60,042 nucleotides of DNA from a virus. Shown in pieces: positions 42,022-51,210 of this stretch. The notes beneath the pieces were generated by a model. That model did no database searches and was not told the origin of the DNA. It saw nothing but the letters and a program-made list of their open reading frames with translations. A program made the position numbers and the translations under genes. The stretch lies in the IMG/VR virus record IMGVR_UViG_3300046028_006424, positions 1 to 60,042 of that record; one strand, 5' to 3'. Every line of letters starts with the position of its first letter. Positions within the stretch are counted from its first letter, which is position 1.

Positions 42022-42156
42022 CTATTTATCTTTGGAGGCGCAAAGTTTCCATTGGTTATCCTTCTCAGGATCGGCACGACGGATGATTTCACCTAGCCAT
42101 GTGAGGACGTGGCTGTCATTCACAACAGTGCCGTCGTTGTAGTAGCAATCCCCCAT
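42022..42156 (-). CDS. Small protein, 44 aa, possibly truncated
   Basis: Begins MGDCYYNDGTVVNDSHVLTWL, a recognisable phage protein style. In the same frame upstream, ATG 42210 (after GAACCACC) opens 15 codons that end at a TGA just before this ATG, so the gene may have been longer and acquired a stop codon. Confidence 0.5.
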   Translation of the reverse strand: MGDCYYNDGTVVNDSHVLTWLGEIIRRADPEKDNQWKLCASKDK

Positions 42157-42306
42157 AACTCGTCACTGCTGCGGTGGGCGAATGACATCGGTTTCTTCTT
42201 CGGTTTTCATATTCGGTGGTTCGTGTGTGTTTGCGTTCTCTCTCAGGCAGAACCCCTCCCTCCTCCCCGGCACGTACCAGAAAGAACGAGGGGAACCCTG
42301 CCGACC

Positions 42307-42441
42307 ATGTTTATCCTCGCGCCAGCACAGCACTTGCCGCTCCCTGCGAGTAGTCCAAGAGTTGACGCGATGGACGGCACTGGCTTTCTCACGGCCTGCA
42401 TTGTCGCGCTGCTAGCATTCCTGCTTCGCTGGCCTCTTTGA
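42307..42441 (+). CDS. Possible 44-aa membrane peptide
   Basis: ATG 42307 preceded by CCGACC encodes a Pro-rich start and a C-terminal hydrophobic helix GFLTACIVALLAFLLRW. It ends just before the 42465 hairpin. Size and location make it tentative. Confidence 0.3.
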   Translation: MFILAPAQHLPLPASSPRVDAMDGTGFLTACIVALLAFLLRWPL

Positions 42442-42464
42442 TTGAGTAGGCCAAGGATCAAACG

Positions 42465-42550
42465 AAAGGGCGCGCCCTGTGTCACCAGAACGCGCCCTTT
42501 GTGCTTGCGCAGGAGGCCGTGAGAAAATTGTTCTACGCTCTGGTGACACA
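42465..42550 (+). promoter_or_regulatory. GC-rich hairpin whose loop pairs with a downstream 12-mer
   Basis: AAAGGGCGCG (42465-42474) and CGCGCCCTTT (42491-42500) form a 10-bp stem. The 16-nt loop contains TGTGTCACCAGA (42478-42489), the exact reverse complement of TCTGGTGACACA (42539-42550). The RNA could form a pseudoknot or switch between two folds. It may also terminate rightward transcription before the scaffold promoter. Confidence 0.65.
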
Positions 42551-42630
42551 AAGCGATACCTTTCGGTAGGGGACAAAAGCAAACAAGTTTCAGCCCGTCA
42601 AGGCCGAAAAATGGCGATTTCAATTCTAGA

Positions 42631-42659
42631 TTGACCTTGTGGGGAATATAGACTTTAAT
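42631..42659 (+). promoter_or_regulatory. Late-type promoter for scaffold/capsid genes
   Basis: TTGACC (42631-42636), 17-base spacer, TTTAAT (42654-42659). The ATG follows at 42665, so the transcript may have almost no leader. Confidence 0.5.
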
Positions 42660-42664
42660 TCGAC

Positions 42665-43747
42665 ATGCTCCGAACCAATCACCCTCTTTTCGACCCCGCG
42701 ACCGACGCCCCGGTTGCAGCCGCCTCGTCTGTTCCCCCGGTGAACTTCAACGAGAACACCGAAACCGTGGGAATCGACGGCTTCACCGATGTGGGGGACT
42801 CCCCGGTCGGTACGATCATGGAAGTGTCGCCGCTGGCCCCGCCGATCAATCCGACGGCCCCGGTGCCGAATCCTGCCCAGCGCACGGCAGAGGATGTTTT
42901 CGAGCCTGAACCTGTCCCCGCTGCATTGCAGCCCGCCCCGGCCCCGGCCCCTGCACCAGCCAAGCCCGCAGAACAAGCCCCAGTTGACCCCGTGGCCGCA
43001 ATGGCATCGGCCATGCGTGCCGCGCATCCGCACGAATCCGCTGCCCAAATCTCCGCCCGTGTCGCCGCTGCTCTTGCCGAACCCGGCGAGGAAGAAGCTG
43101 GCGAGCATGAAGCCGACCCCGAGTTGATCGCTTTGCAGGACATGGACACGCGCCTTGAAGCCCTTCGCCAGCAGGCCAATGAAGAAGGTACGTCCGACTA
43201 CGATCAGGACATTCGTAATCTCGAACTCGAAAAGACGAAGGTGGAAGCCCGCCGCGAGATGCGCCAAGAACTCGCAGAAGGCCAGCAGATCGACGCTTTC
43301 TCCCGTGAAGCAACAACTTGGGACCAAGAAGCAGGCCGCGCTTTCCCTGCCGCCGACCAAGCAGGCCACCCCCTTGCCAACGCCGTGAACGCACGTGTTG
43401 CCGCCATCAAGGCGCAAGATCCAGACTTTTTCATTCGCTCCCCAGACGCCGGCTTCTCGCTCGTCGCCTCGGAGGCAGCAAAATTGGGCATCGCCCCAAT
43501 CGCTAAACAGACCGGACCCGTACCGTCCCCGCAACAGCCTGTGCCCATCGCGGCCCCGGTTGCCATGCCTGGATACGTGCAAGGGTCACACCGCCCCGCC
43601 GATGGACCTGCCCCAGATCCGACGATGGCTTTCCTTAACCGCATGGCCGACGCCGAGAAATCGGGTTCGTTCGCCTCGCAGTTGGATGCCGCTCGTTCCT
43701 TTTCTTCGGGTGGATTCAACGCGGCAGGGGTAGCCTTCGCGGGCTAG
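42665..43747 (+). CDS. Putative scaffold protein, 360 aa
   Basis: It immediately precedes the major capsid gene. The N-terminal 120 residues are Pro/Ala-rich and disordered, followed by a helical coiled-coil core (about 110-250: LEALRQQANEEG..., EKTKVEARREMRQEL) and a Gly/Ala C-terminus. This is the usual character of phage scaffolds, which guide capsid assembly and are then lost. No sequence family is claimed. Confidence 0.65.
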   Translation: MLRTNHPLFDPATDAPVAAASSVPPVNFNENTETVGIDGFTDVGDSPVGTIMEVSPLAPPINPTAPVPNPAQRTAEDVFEPEPVPAALQPAPAPAPAPAKPAEQAPVDPVAAMASAMRAAHPHESAAQISARVAAALAEPGEEEAGEHEADPELIALQDMDTRLEALRQQANEEGTSDYDQDIRNLELEKTKVEARREMRQELAEGQQIDAFSREATTWDQEAGRAFPAADQAGHPLANAVNARVAAIKAQDPDFFIRSPDAGFSLVASEAAKLGIAPIAKQTGPVPSPQQPVPIAAPVAMPGYVQGSHRPADGPAPDPTMAFLNRMADAEKSGSFASQLDAARSFSSGGFNAAGVAFAG

Positions 43748-43861
43748 ACAGACAGCCAGGTGTGCTGACGTGGCCGTGTGCTGCGGAACGAAATTTCTTC
43801 TCTTTGGGGAAAGCTTCTCAATCCGTGCTTTCGCACATAAACCACTCAATCACCTACTGTT

Positions 43862-45418
43862 ATGGCTACTTATACCTCTGTTAACGCTCAAGCCGTCGCC
43901 GCCGTCGCCGCCCAAATGGCCGACCCCAAAGAAATCGCTTGGAAGTGGAGTCTCCACACCCAGAAGCGATTCAACAACCCATATGACATGCTCACGGGCG
44001 GGTTCATGGGCGCTCGCCCCATCAAGGAAATCCTCGACACCACGAAGCAGCACGGTACCCGCGTCGTCTTCACCCGCCAGGCCGCTCTCGGCTCTCAGGG
44101 TGTTTCCGGCAACGGTACCTACGTGGGAACTGAAGAACAGCGCGTCTTCGGCCAGTATGAACTGAACTTCGGTCATCACTTCTTCGGCGTGTCTGAAGAA
44201 GACCTTGCAGGCGACCAGACCGTCGTGGGCATGGGTGGCAAATTCGACCAAGCCGCCGTTCCTCTACTCGCAGACCGTCTGCGCATGCACGACCGCGACG
44301 TTCTCGAAGCTACCGCCATCGCTGGCGCACACAGCCTCATCACCGTGTTCCCGAACTTCAAAGCCTCGGTGAACGCCCTCGGCACCGCTGACTACATCAG
44401 CCACACCAGCGTGCAGCAGTTCAAACTCCAGGCCCCTGCTGCCAACGTCCGCAGCATCAACGTTGCCAAGACGAAGGATCAGATCATCTCCAAGCACTTC
44501 CTCACCGGCAGCCAGTACGCTCTCGGCACGATGATGCAGTCCAGCAGCTTGCAGACGCTCATCAGCCAGGCCGGTAGCCGTGGCAGCGAAAACGAACTGT
44601 TCGGTGGCCAGCTTCCCGAGTGGGACGGCACCAAGCTCTACAAGTTCGAGATCGAAGACGACGACAGCGACGGCCCTAAAGGCTCGTTCTTCGCCCCTCG
44701 CGCCTACCTCGGCGTGGCAATCACGGCCAGCAACACCGCTCCCGTCATTTATGGCGGCGGCGTCAACGCTGGTTCCAGCATTGCTACGGCACGCTCTGCC
44801 GCTGCGTCTGCCAAGACCAACGTTGGCTACTTCCAGGCTTTCCCCGGTGCTCCGTACGCTGCCAATGGCCGCACGATCATCGCCCAGGAAACCAGCGACA
44901 ACAAGTATGTGATGATCCAGAACATGAGCGGCGCGAACGTGTTCAAGTTCGGGTTCTACACCTACACCACGACCTCGGGGAACACGATTGCCACCACGGA
45001 GCGCCTTCGTGCCTCCGCAAGTGGCGGCGCTGTCACCACGCTGACCGGCTCCACGATCACTTGGGACTCCGCTCCTTGGGTGGCAACCCCTGCCGCTGGC
45101 AGTGGCTACGCTGGCCTCACCGATGCTCACCCCATCGGCAGCCTCATCGTTCCCGTGAACTCCAAGGGCGTGTACACCGTGAAATCCTTGGTCATCGGCC
45201 AGGACTTCATGATGACCGGCTACGGAAGTGTGAATGGCAAAGCCACTGGCGCAATGGGCCTCCGCACCACGGAAGTTCAGGATCACCAGTCCAAGCTCGC
45301 CATCGGCCTCCGCCGTGTGTACGGCATGGATGTCATCAAGAACAGCTACGGCCTCGCCAACGGGTACTTGCTGGTGACGAGTGCGTACAAGCTGCCCGGC
45401 ATGCCCGACATCGCATAA
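43862..45418 (+). CDS. Major capsid protein (N4-gp56-like)
   Basis: The 518-residue protein has the N4-gp56/DUF4043 pattern: GTRVVFTRQAALGSQGVSG, YVGTEEQRVFGQYEL, FFGVSEEDLAG, PLLADRLRMHDRDVLEA (about residues 60-155), then beta-rich regions and a C-terminal IGLRRVYGMDVIKNSYG. A beta-rich insertion around residues 260-440 may form a surface domain. It would form the icosahedral shell. A strong terminator structure follows. Confidence 0.8.
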   Translation: MATYTSVNAQAVAAVAAQMADPKEIAWKWSLHTQKRFNNPYDMLTGGFMGARPIKEILDTTKQHGTRVVFTRQAALGSQGVSGNGTYVGTEEQRVFGQYELNFGHHFFGVSEEDLAGDQTVVGMGGKFDQAAVPLLADRLRMHDRDVLEATAIAGAHSLITVFPNFKASVNALGTADYISHTSVQQFKLQAPAANVRSINVAKTKDQIISKHFLTGSQYALGTMMQSSSLQTLISQAGSRGSENELFGGQLPEWDGTKLYKFEIEDDDSDGPKGSFFAPRAYLGVAITASNTAPVIYGGGVNAGSSIATARSAAASAKTNVGYFQAFPGAPYAANGRTIIAQETSDNKYVMIQNMSGANVFKFGFYTYTTTSGNTIATTERLRASASGGAVTTLTGSTITWDSAPWVATPAAGSGYAGLTDAHPIGSLIVPVNSKGVYTVKSLVIGQDFMMTGYGSVNGKATGAMGLRTTEVQDHQSKLAIGLRRVYGMDVIKNSYGLANGYLLVTSAYKLPGMPDIA

Positions 45419-45474
45419 CCCGCCCGCATCTGCATCTTCGAGCGCGGGCGGGTTAGAACTGCCCGCGCTCTTTT
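45417..45474 (+). terminator. Terminator with competing upstream hairpin after the capsid gene
   Basis: GAGCGCGGGC (45440-45449) pairs with GCCCGCGCTC (45461-45470) followed by TTTT. Bases 45444-45454 can alternatively pair with AACCCGCCCGC (45417-45427). The two stems exclude each other. Confidence 0.8.
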
Positions 45475-45499
45475 GCTGAACATCTCACTCCCCATCTTT

Positions 45500-46015
45500 A
45501 TGCCTACTCTTTTACTCGACAACATCCCCTCCAATCTCCGCGACCTGCCGCTCTTGACCGCCGCAGATCGTGCTTTGCTCACCAGCTACACCGCCAACGC
45601 TCAGGTAGTTTGCTTCGATGCCAACAACCCGCTTGCCCGTCCGTTTCGCATGGGCCTTGCGGAGTTCCTGACTTCGGCAGCACTCGCAACGCCGACGCTC
45701 ACCACTCCAACCATCGCGGGTGCGCTGAAATCAACCACCAGCACTCGCACGGGAGTTGGCGCGATTGATGTCACCTCGCTTGTGACCGAAATCGTTACCA
45801 CGGGGGCCAATGCGCTCACTTTGGCCGATGGTGTTGACGGGCAAATCAAAATCCTCGCCATGAAGACAGATGGCGGAGACGGCACCCTCACCCCGGCAAC
45901 CAAAACCGGGTTTACGACGATCACCTTCGACACTGCTGGCGACGGCTGCGTGCTGGTGTTCACAACGACAACCGGCTGGATCTGCGTCGCGAACAACGGT
46001 TGCACGCTGGCGTAA
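45500..46015 (+). CDS. Putative capsid decoration/head-fibre protein, 171 aa
   Basis: The start is ATG 45500; an upstream TTG at 45473 is unlikely. A helical N-terminus leads into Thr/Ala/Gly-rich beta structure (TLADGVDGQIKILAMKTDGGDGTLT, GWICVANNG). This is typical of small phage virion surface proteins encoded right after the capsid protein. Confidence 0.55.
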   Translation: MPTLLLDNIPSNLRDLPLLTAADRALLTSYTANAQVVCFDANNPLARPFRMGLAEFLTSAALATPTLTTPTIAGALKSTTSTRTGVGAIDVTSLVTEIVTTGANALTLADGVDGQIKILAMKTDGGDGTLTPATKTGFTTITFDTAGDGCVLVFTTTTGWICVANNGCTLA

Positions 46016-46132
46016 GCTGGCCTTTTCTCAATTCCGTGGAAACCGGTGGTTCGAGCTAAGCGGAACGGCGCACGGTGCTTGCTTTTGGCGGCATCGTGCG
46101 TCATCCTTTGGCTTTTCACCTACTGAACCACC

Positions 46133-46660
46133 ATGACTCTCCGCTACCTCGTCTCTTACCATGATGTGAACACCTCGCAGCCCATCCGTGACGTGATGGG
46201 GGCGCTGATTTGCTTCACGACGCTGCAACCGAATGGCAAGTTTGCCGCCGTCCTGACACGGTTGAAGTGGGACTTGCTGCGGGCGACCCGGTGGACATCT
46301 CCGATTCAGGATATTGGATTCCTCATCCCTGACGTGGACTTTCAGGCCAACGATGGGAAGATTTTCACCACGTTGGAGGAGTGCGCGGAGCATGAGCAGT
46401 CCCTTTTTCTGAACGAGGAAGAAAAATCAGACGCAGGTGCCGCTTGTTGTGTTTTTGACGACATCCACGCCTCTACCGACCTCACCGTTCTCGAATCCCG
46501 CATCCTGACCGCCGTTTCCCAAGGGTCGGTTCACACCAAAGACCTGCGCGAACAACTTGAAGTCAGCGGGGAGGACATCAAGGCCGTGGTGAGTGCGTCA
46601 CAATTCCTCGTCTGGAAAGGCCCGCGTGTCGCGCTGGCTGCAATCTCTACCCCCTCCTGA
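46133..46660 (+). CDS. Hypothetical protein, 175 aa
   Basis: The start directly follows GAACCACC. Mixed alpha/beta N-terminal part, then a helical C-terminal domain of winged-helix appearance (LESRILTAVSQGSVHTKDLREQLEVS, then a wing). It may be a head-associated or regulatory protein. No family recognised. Confidence 0.6.
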   Translation: MTLRYLVSYHDVNTSQPIRDVMGALICFTTLQPNGKFAAVLTRLKWDLLRATRWTSPIQDIGFLIPDVDFQANDGKIFTTLEECAEHEQSLFLNEEEKSDAGAACCVFDDIHASTDLTVLESRILTAVSQGSVHTKDLREQLEVSGEDIKAVVSASQFLVWKGPRVALAAISTPS

Positions 46661-46662
46661 CC

Positions 46663-47532
46663 ATGCCAACGATGATTAACCGACTACGGGACCGCGCACT
46701 AGGTCTGATGGGCCTTGAGGACATCAGCCACGCCCCCGCCGCGCTCACAAATCGGATCATCGACGACTGCAACCGGGCGCATGCCAAGATCAGCGCATTC
46801 CTTGATGACACCTATCATTTCGAGGACGTGCGCGGCGTGTATGTCCAGCCGCAAGTAACGACCACCGTTGACGCGACCCGTGGCAGCCTCACGATTACCA
46901 ATCTGTCAGGATCGGCGGCATGGATGAACGGTTGCACCTGCCAAGTAGGGGATTCCACGACCCCCAACCGACTCCGCAAGAACCTTGCTTCTGGCACGTT
47001 TGAACTCGCGTTGCCCCACATGGGGACCACGGGTACGGGCGTTCAGATCAAGGTGTGGCATGACTCGGTTCAGCTTCCGACCGACGTTCTGCGGATCAAG
47101 GGACCGTTCAAGTATGATACGACGTGGATCTACCCCACCGAGGCCAACACCATCCGCCGCAACTTTGGAGATACGGCGCTGCCAGGCACGCCAACCCGGT
47201 TCGCGGAAATCACGGTACGCGGTGGCGATGCCGCCCAGTACCATGCGCTGCTGCTCGACCAGATCCCCGCTGGGAACTCGGTTATTACCTACACTGCCGT
47301 TGGCAAGATCGCCAATTTCGCAGATTTGAACGATGCACGCGAGCACACGGTGCCGTTCGACATGGAGGCTTCCATTCTCTTCCCGATTTTCAGCTTCTAC
47401 CTTGCTGGCTTCCCGCTGTTCGAAGGTTCTAAGGATGAACTCAGCCGCGATTACGAGGAAGCCCACCTTTGCCTGCAACGGCTTGGCAAACGCTCCGCTC
47501 AACCTCACCACCTCGTACGTCCAAAAAGATGA
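46663..47532 (+). CDS. Head-tail connector/tail tubular-like protein, 289 aa
   Basis: The order capsid, connector, large tail protein, lysin, and the protein's helical N-terminus, central beta domain (RGSLTITNLSGSAAW...) and helical C-terminus (KDELSRDYEEAHLCLQRLG) match podoviral adaptor proteins that dock on the portal. Sequence-level family assignment is not secure. Confidence 0.55.
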   Translation: MPTMINRLRDRALGLMGLEDISHAPAALTNRIIDDCNRAHAKISAFLDDTYHFEDVRGVYVQPQVTTTVDATRGSLTITNLSGSAAWMNGCTCQVGDSTTPNRLRKNLASGTFELALPHMGTTGTGVQIKVWHDSVQLPTDVLRIKGPFKYDTTWIYPTEANTIRRNFGDTALPGTPTRFAEITVRGGDAAQYHALLLDQIPAGNSVITYTAVGKIANFADLNDAREHTVPFDMEASILFPIFSFYLAGFPLFEGSKDELSRDYEEAHLCLQRLGKRSAQPHHLVRPKR

Positions 47533-47711
47533 CACCTTCCCGACAAAACACCCTCGCCCAGGCTGAGACGCACCGTGCTGCCATCGAAGGCGCACGCGGC
47601 ACCGCTCCTGCCGCGCACTCTGCCGAATACGGCGGTGGATCTCGCCAAGGGTGGCAGAATCAAGCTGTGCAGACCGCTGCGAAACAACCCCCTGCTGTCA
47701 AAAAGCCATAG
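47529..47711 (+). CDS. Small basic protein, 60 aa
   Basis: Gln/Ala-rich small protein overlapping the connector's stop. Possibly a virion-associated minor component. Confidence 0.5.
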   Translation: MTPSRQNTLAQAETHRAAIEGARGTAPAAHSAEYGGGSRQGWQNQAVQTAAKQPPAVKKP

Positions 47712-47717
47712 CCCATC

Positions 47718-50687
47718 ATGCGCGAGTTCACGACCTACCCACTTCGACGCTTCGGGACTTTGGCGAGTACCGTTGACACTGTGGACGTGGGGAACGGATC
47801 GCTTCTCACCGCCACAAATGCCATCCTCCGACCAACCGGCGCTGTCAGGGGGCCAATGTTTTACTCCCGCCTCTGGCTGCTGGGAGAAGATAAAGCGCCT
47901 GCAACGGTCACTTCGGTGGATACGGCGGCAAATACCTTTGCCAAGTCTGCCCATGGCCTCGTTCTTTACACCGTCGTGCGCCTTTCCAGTACCGGCTCAC
48001 TTCCCGCGCCGTTTCAGGCAAATACGGACTACTACGTCGCCAACATCCCGAACGCCAACGCCTTCAAGCTGTCGGCCACCCAGGACGGCAGCGTCATCGA
48101 CATGACCACGGGGGGCAGCGGGACGATTACCTATACGGCCACAATCACCATTTCGGCGCTGTACCGCAGCCTGACCTTTTCGGGGTTCGCGTCTGGTGTC
48201 GGCAACACGTCCGGCCACCGAGTCACAAACAAGTGCATCGCCGTTCGCCACTGGCGGCAGGGAAAGAACTTCGTCGCGCTCTACGACCTCGTAAACGACA
48301 AGGGGCGCGGAGTCTTCTACATGGGGGACGACGGCACGTACACGGGTTCCTATGACTTCCTCGCAGGAACCGCTCAAAGCGAGGTTCTGGCCGTGGGGCT
48401 TGATTCGGATGCCATGTGGTTCGGGGGCCGAATCGCTGGCCTCCTGATGCTGCAAAACGGCGTGGACGATCCAGTAGCCGTGCAGCTTGACCGCTCCAAG
48501 ACGCCGGGGAAGTGGCGAAAATGCGCCTCTGATGCGTTCCCGGCCAAGGCCAGCGTTGCGCTTGTCCCGCCCGCGACATCGAGCAACCGCCAGTCTGATT
48601 TGGTAATTCCAGGCGCTACCGTTTTCACTGCCGCCGACTTCTTGAACAACAAATTGCAGGTGGACGGCAAGGCTCTCGTCGATGGCCTGACCTTTACGGC
48701 AACGACAACCACGACGCTGCCGGGGGGGATGGCTGCTGCCACGACCTATTTCATTCGCGATGCGGTGTATGATCCGGTGGCAAACAGGACGATCTTCAAA
48801 ATCGCCGCTACCCTCGCCGGGTCGGTTATCCCTATCACCGATGCGGGAACAGGCGTTCACACGCTCAATTCTCGCGCTGGCGCTGGTGACTTGATTTTCA
48901 ACATTAAGGAGTCCTACAAGGTGGGCGCGAGCGGGAACACGATCTTCAAGGTGGTGATTCGCTCCACGTCCTACACCAAGGCGATTTCATCGACGCTGAC
49001 CGGTATCGGCGTTTCAGGCAATCCCTACATTTACACGATCACTTGCGGCAATGCGGCCTCATCATCGAGCACGGATGCGATTGCAAACTTCGTGTCGAAC
49101 GACGGCAAGGTGATTCCGCTGATTACCTGCTCCAAGAGCGTTTCAGACAACACGGTCAGTACCGACGAGTGCAGCCTGTTCATCCAGAACGGCACAGGAA
49201 CCGGCGTCAGCCAGGGGTTCACAAACAAGACGGTCACGGTGTACCTGCGCTACTTCGATACGGGCGCGTCTGGCTACGGCTACGAAAGCCCAAGCTCTTT
49301 GATTTCAGACTCCGGTTTCATCATTGAGACGGCAAATAATGACATCCTCGTCACGATCACGACCGACCCGACCGCCGAGGGGGGCAGGTTCGACAAGGTG
49401 CGCGTCTATCTCCAGTTCGACGAGGGCGCGGCAGCCATTTGGAGCCTCATGGGCGATGTGGACAACACCGCAGGCACCAAAACGTTGCAGATCGGCACGA
49501 ACACGCCAATCAGCCAGGCATTGAGCCAGTACGACCAGCGCCGCCCGCTGCCTCACAAAGCCATCGTCAACGCATCCTCCCGCACATGGCGCGGCGCGCA
49601 GCTTGACGAAGGATTCCGCGACCGGTTGTACATCTCCAAGCTTGCCACGACCGACGAACGCGCCCCCGAGGGTGTCGGCCTCGAAGGGTATCAAGTGGTC
49701 GATGTGCCAGACGCCACGGTGCCGATTCAGATCACGGCGCTGTACTCCGACCTTTTCCGGCTGCACATCCACTCGAACGCGGGGATTATGATCCTCGATC
49801 CGTCTAACATTGCCACGGCCCCACAAAAGCCAGCGGTGAACGTGGGGGCCATCAATCCGTCCTGCTTCGGCTACGGCCCGAACAACGCCATCTTCTACGT
49901 GGGTAAAGACATCCAGATTTACGACTTTGACGGCGCACGCTATGGCCGGCGTAACGTCAAGAGCGCCACGCGGGAGTCTGCGGCTATCCTGCGCGCCGTG
50001 GCAAATCTCGACACCGTGGGGCAGAACGGCGACGTGGTGAACTCGTTTCAAGATCAGGACTCGCTCATCTGGTGGTTCTTCCCCGACCGGAACGGCGTCA
50101 TCAAAGGGATGTGCTACGACATCGAGCAGGAGGGCGTGGTTGGTCCTTTTGATTACCCCCAGGCTGTCAGTTCGTGCGCGATGGAACCTACCCGGCCCGA
50201 GACGATCATACAGGACGTGGCAGGCAATGTTTTCCTGTACGACGTGACCGCGCAGAATGACATCGGTTCGGATCTTCCCGCCGTCTTCACCTTCTCACCT
50301 ATCTCGACCTCCATCGCGCCGACTGCTGGCAGCCTCGGATTCGGCTACGTCGATTACAACGGTGTGCGGTACCTTCGGGCGTCATGGACCGTTTTGGAGA
50401 CAGGCCACCTGGATCTTGGATCACCGTCCAAAATCAAAGCGTTCAACGGTGTAAGTTTTCGCCCGGTAAATAATTCTCGCGGGCTGATGATCGCGACTTT
50501 TACGGGCGTGACCAGCGGGCAGATTGTGACCCGCACCTTTGGAGAAATGGGGCTGTTCTCTGACGCTGGCCCAAAAAGGATTCTCCTGAATTTGTCCGAC
50601 TCCGCCGTAAAATTGAAGTTGGAGATTCTAAGCGCCGAGGCAAAACCTTGGATAATCAGGGACGCAGTTGTACTTTTCCGAGGCTAA
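47718..50687 (+). CDS. Large tail tube/nozzle-like protein, 989 aa
   Basis: The beginning YPLRRFGTLASTVDTVDVGNGSLLTATNAILRPTGAVRGPMFY and a later beta-propeller-like region (DRLYISKLA, FGYGPNNAIFYVGKDIQIYDFDGARYGRRNV, WWFFPDR) resemble podoviral tail-tubular-B/stabilisation proteins that form the tail nozzle. Low-complexity beta segments around residues 60-150 and 290-470 look like inserted Ig-like domains. Location after the connector supports this. Confidence 0.65.
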   Translation: MREFTTYPLRRFGTLASTVDTVDVGNGSLLTATNAILRPTGAVRGPMFYSRLWLLGEDKAPATVTSVDTAANTFAKSAHGLVLYTVVRLSSTGSLPAPFQANTDYYVANIPNANAFKLSATQDGSVIDMTTGGSGTITYTATITISALYRSLTFSGFASGVGNTSGHRVTNKCIAVRHWRQGKNFVALYDLVNDKGRGVFYMGDDGTYTGSYDFLAGTAQSEVLAVGLDSDAMWFGGRIAGLLMLQNGVDDPVAVQLDRSKTPGKWRKCASDAFPAKASVALVPPATSSNRQSDLVIPGATVFTAADFLNNKLQVDGKALVDGLTFTATTTTTLPGGMAAATTYFIRDAVYDPVANRTIFKIAATLAGSVIPITDAGTGVHTLNSRAGAGDLIFNIKESYKVGASGNTIFKVVIRSTSYTKAISSTLTGIGVSGNPYIYTITCGNAASSSSTDAIANFVSNDGKVIPLITCSKSVSDNTVSTDECSLFIQNGTGTGVSQGFTNKTVTVYLRYFDTGASGYGYESPSSLISDSGFIIETANNDILVTITTDPTAEGGRFDKVRVYLQFDEGAAAIWSLMGDVDNTAGTKTLQIGTNTPISQALSQYDQRRPLPHKAIVNASSRTWRGAQLDEGFRDRLYISKLATTDERAPEGVGLEGYQVVDVPDATVPIQITALYSDLFRLHIHSNAGIMILDPSNIATAPQKPAVNVGAINPSCFGYGPNNAIFYVGKDIQIYDFDGARYGRRNVKSATRESAAILRAVANLDTVGQNGDVVNSFQDQDSLIWWFFPDRNGVIKGMCYDIEQEGVVGPFDYPQAVSSCAMEPTRPETIIQDVAGNVFLYDVTAQNDIGSDLPAVFTFSPISTSIAPTAGSLGFGYVDYNGVRYLRASWTVLETGHLDLGSPSKIKAFNGVSFRPVNNSRGLMIATFTGVTSGQIVTRTFGEMGLFSDAGPKRILLNLSDSAVKLKLEILSAEAKPWIIRDAVVLFRG

Positions 50688-50704
50688 TTAAACCAACATA
50701 CAAT

Positions 50705-51196
50705 ATGAAACTACCCTCTGCTATCGTTCGCGTTGCTACCCATGAGATCGGAATCGAGGAGGTAGATGGCACGAACTGCGGCCCCCGCGTGGACGACTAC
50801 AAGGCCGCAACAAACTTGCCGCCGCATGAATCCTGGCCGTGGTGCGCTGCCTTTGTGGATTTCTGCGTCAAGACGGCCATGGAGGCCACTGGCATCAAGG
50901 AAACGGCCACATTTAAGCGCCCGACTACCGCAGGCGCGTGGGATTTAGAGAATTGGAGCCGGAAGCAGGACAACACGACCAGCACGAAGAAGCCACATGA
51001 CGGTGATATTCAGGCCGGCGACCTCGTTATTTTCACATTCAGCCATGTGGGGATTGCTATCTCAGCGCCCAAAAACGGTTTTGTTGAAACCATCGAGGGG
51101 AACAGCGACCTGCAAGGCAGTAGGGAGGGCGGAGCAGTCGGCAGGCATACCCGCAAGCTGAGCCAGATTCGCGGCCGCATCCGATTCACCATTTGA
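50705..51196 (+). CDS. CHAP-type peptidoglycan amidase/endolysin
   Basis: The protein has the NlpC/CHAP catalytic layout: WPWCAAFVDFC (catalytic Cys about residue 44), GDLVIFTFSHVGIAI (His about 115) and ETIEGNS with the third polar residue. This is the TIGR02594-like family of phage cell-wall amidases. There is no export signal, so release would need a holin. Confidence 0.75.
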   Translation: MKLPSAIVRVATHEIGIEEVDGTNCGPRVDDYKAATNLPPHESWPWCAAFVDFCVKTAMEATGIKETATFKRPTTAGAWDLENWSRKQDNTTSTKKPHDGDIQAGDLVIFTFSHVGIAISAPKNGFVETIEGNSDLQGSREGGAVGRHTRKLSQIRGRIRFTI

Positions 51197-51210
51197 CGCA
51201 GTGGCGGAGT

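Larger units (their letters stand above)
42157..42664. other. 508-bp gene-poor divergent region upstream of the scaffold gene
   Basis: It contains the leftward leader (GAACCACC at 42222-42215), one possible 44-aa + strand membrane peptide (42307-42441), the structured element at 42465-42550 and a promoter at 42631-42659. No other convincing coding frame is visible. Confidence 0.7.

Noticed and set aside
42243-42623. 126-codon minus-strand frame upstream of scaffold
   Set aside because: Spans the palindromic element and promoter, composition is shadow-like, no leader motif.
44264-45286. Antisense frame over the capsid gene
   Set aside because: Shadow of the capsid coding frame with low-complexity Ala/Gly/Val composition.
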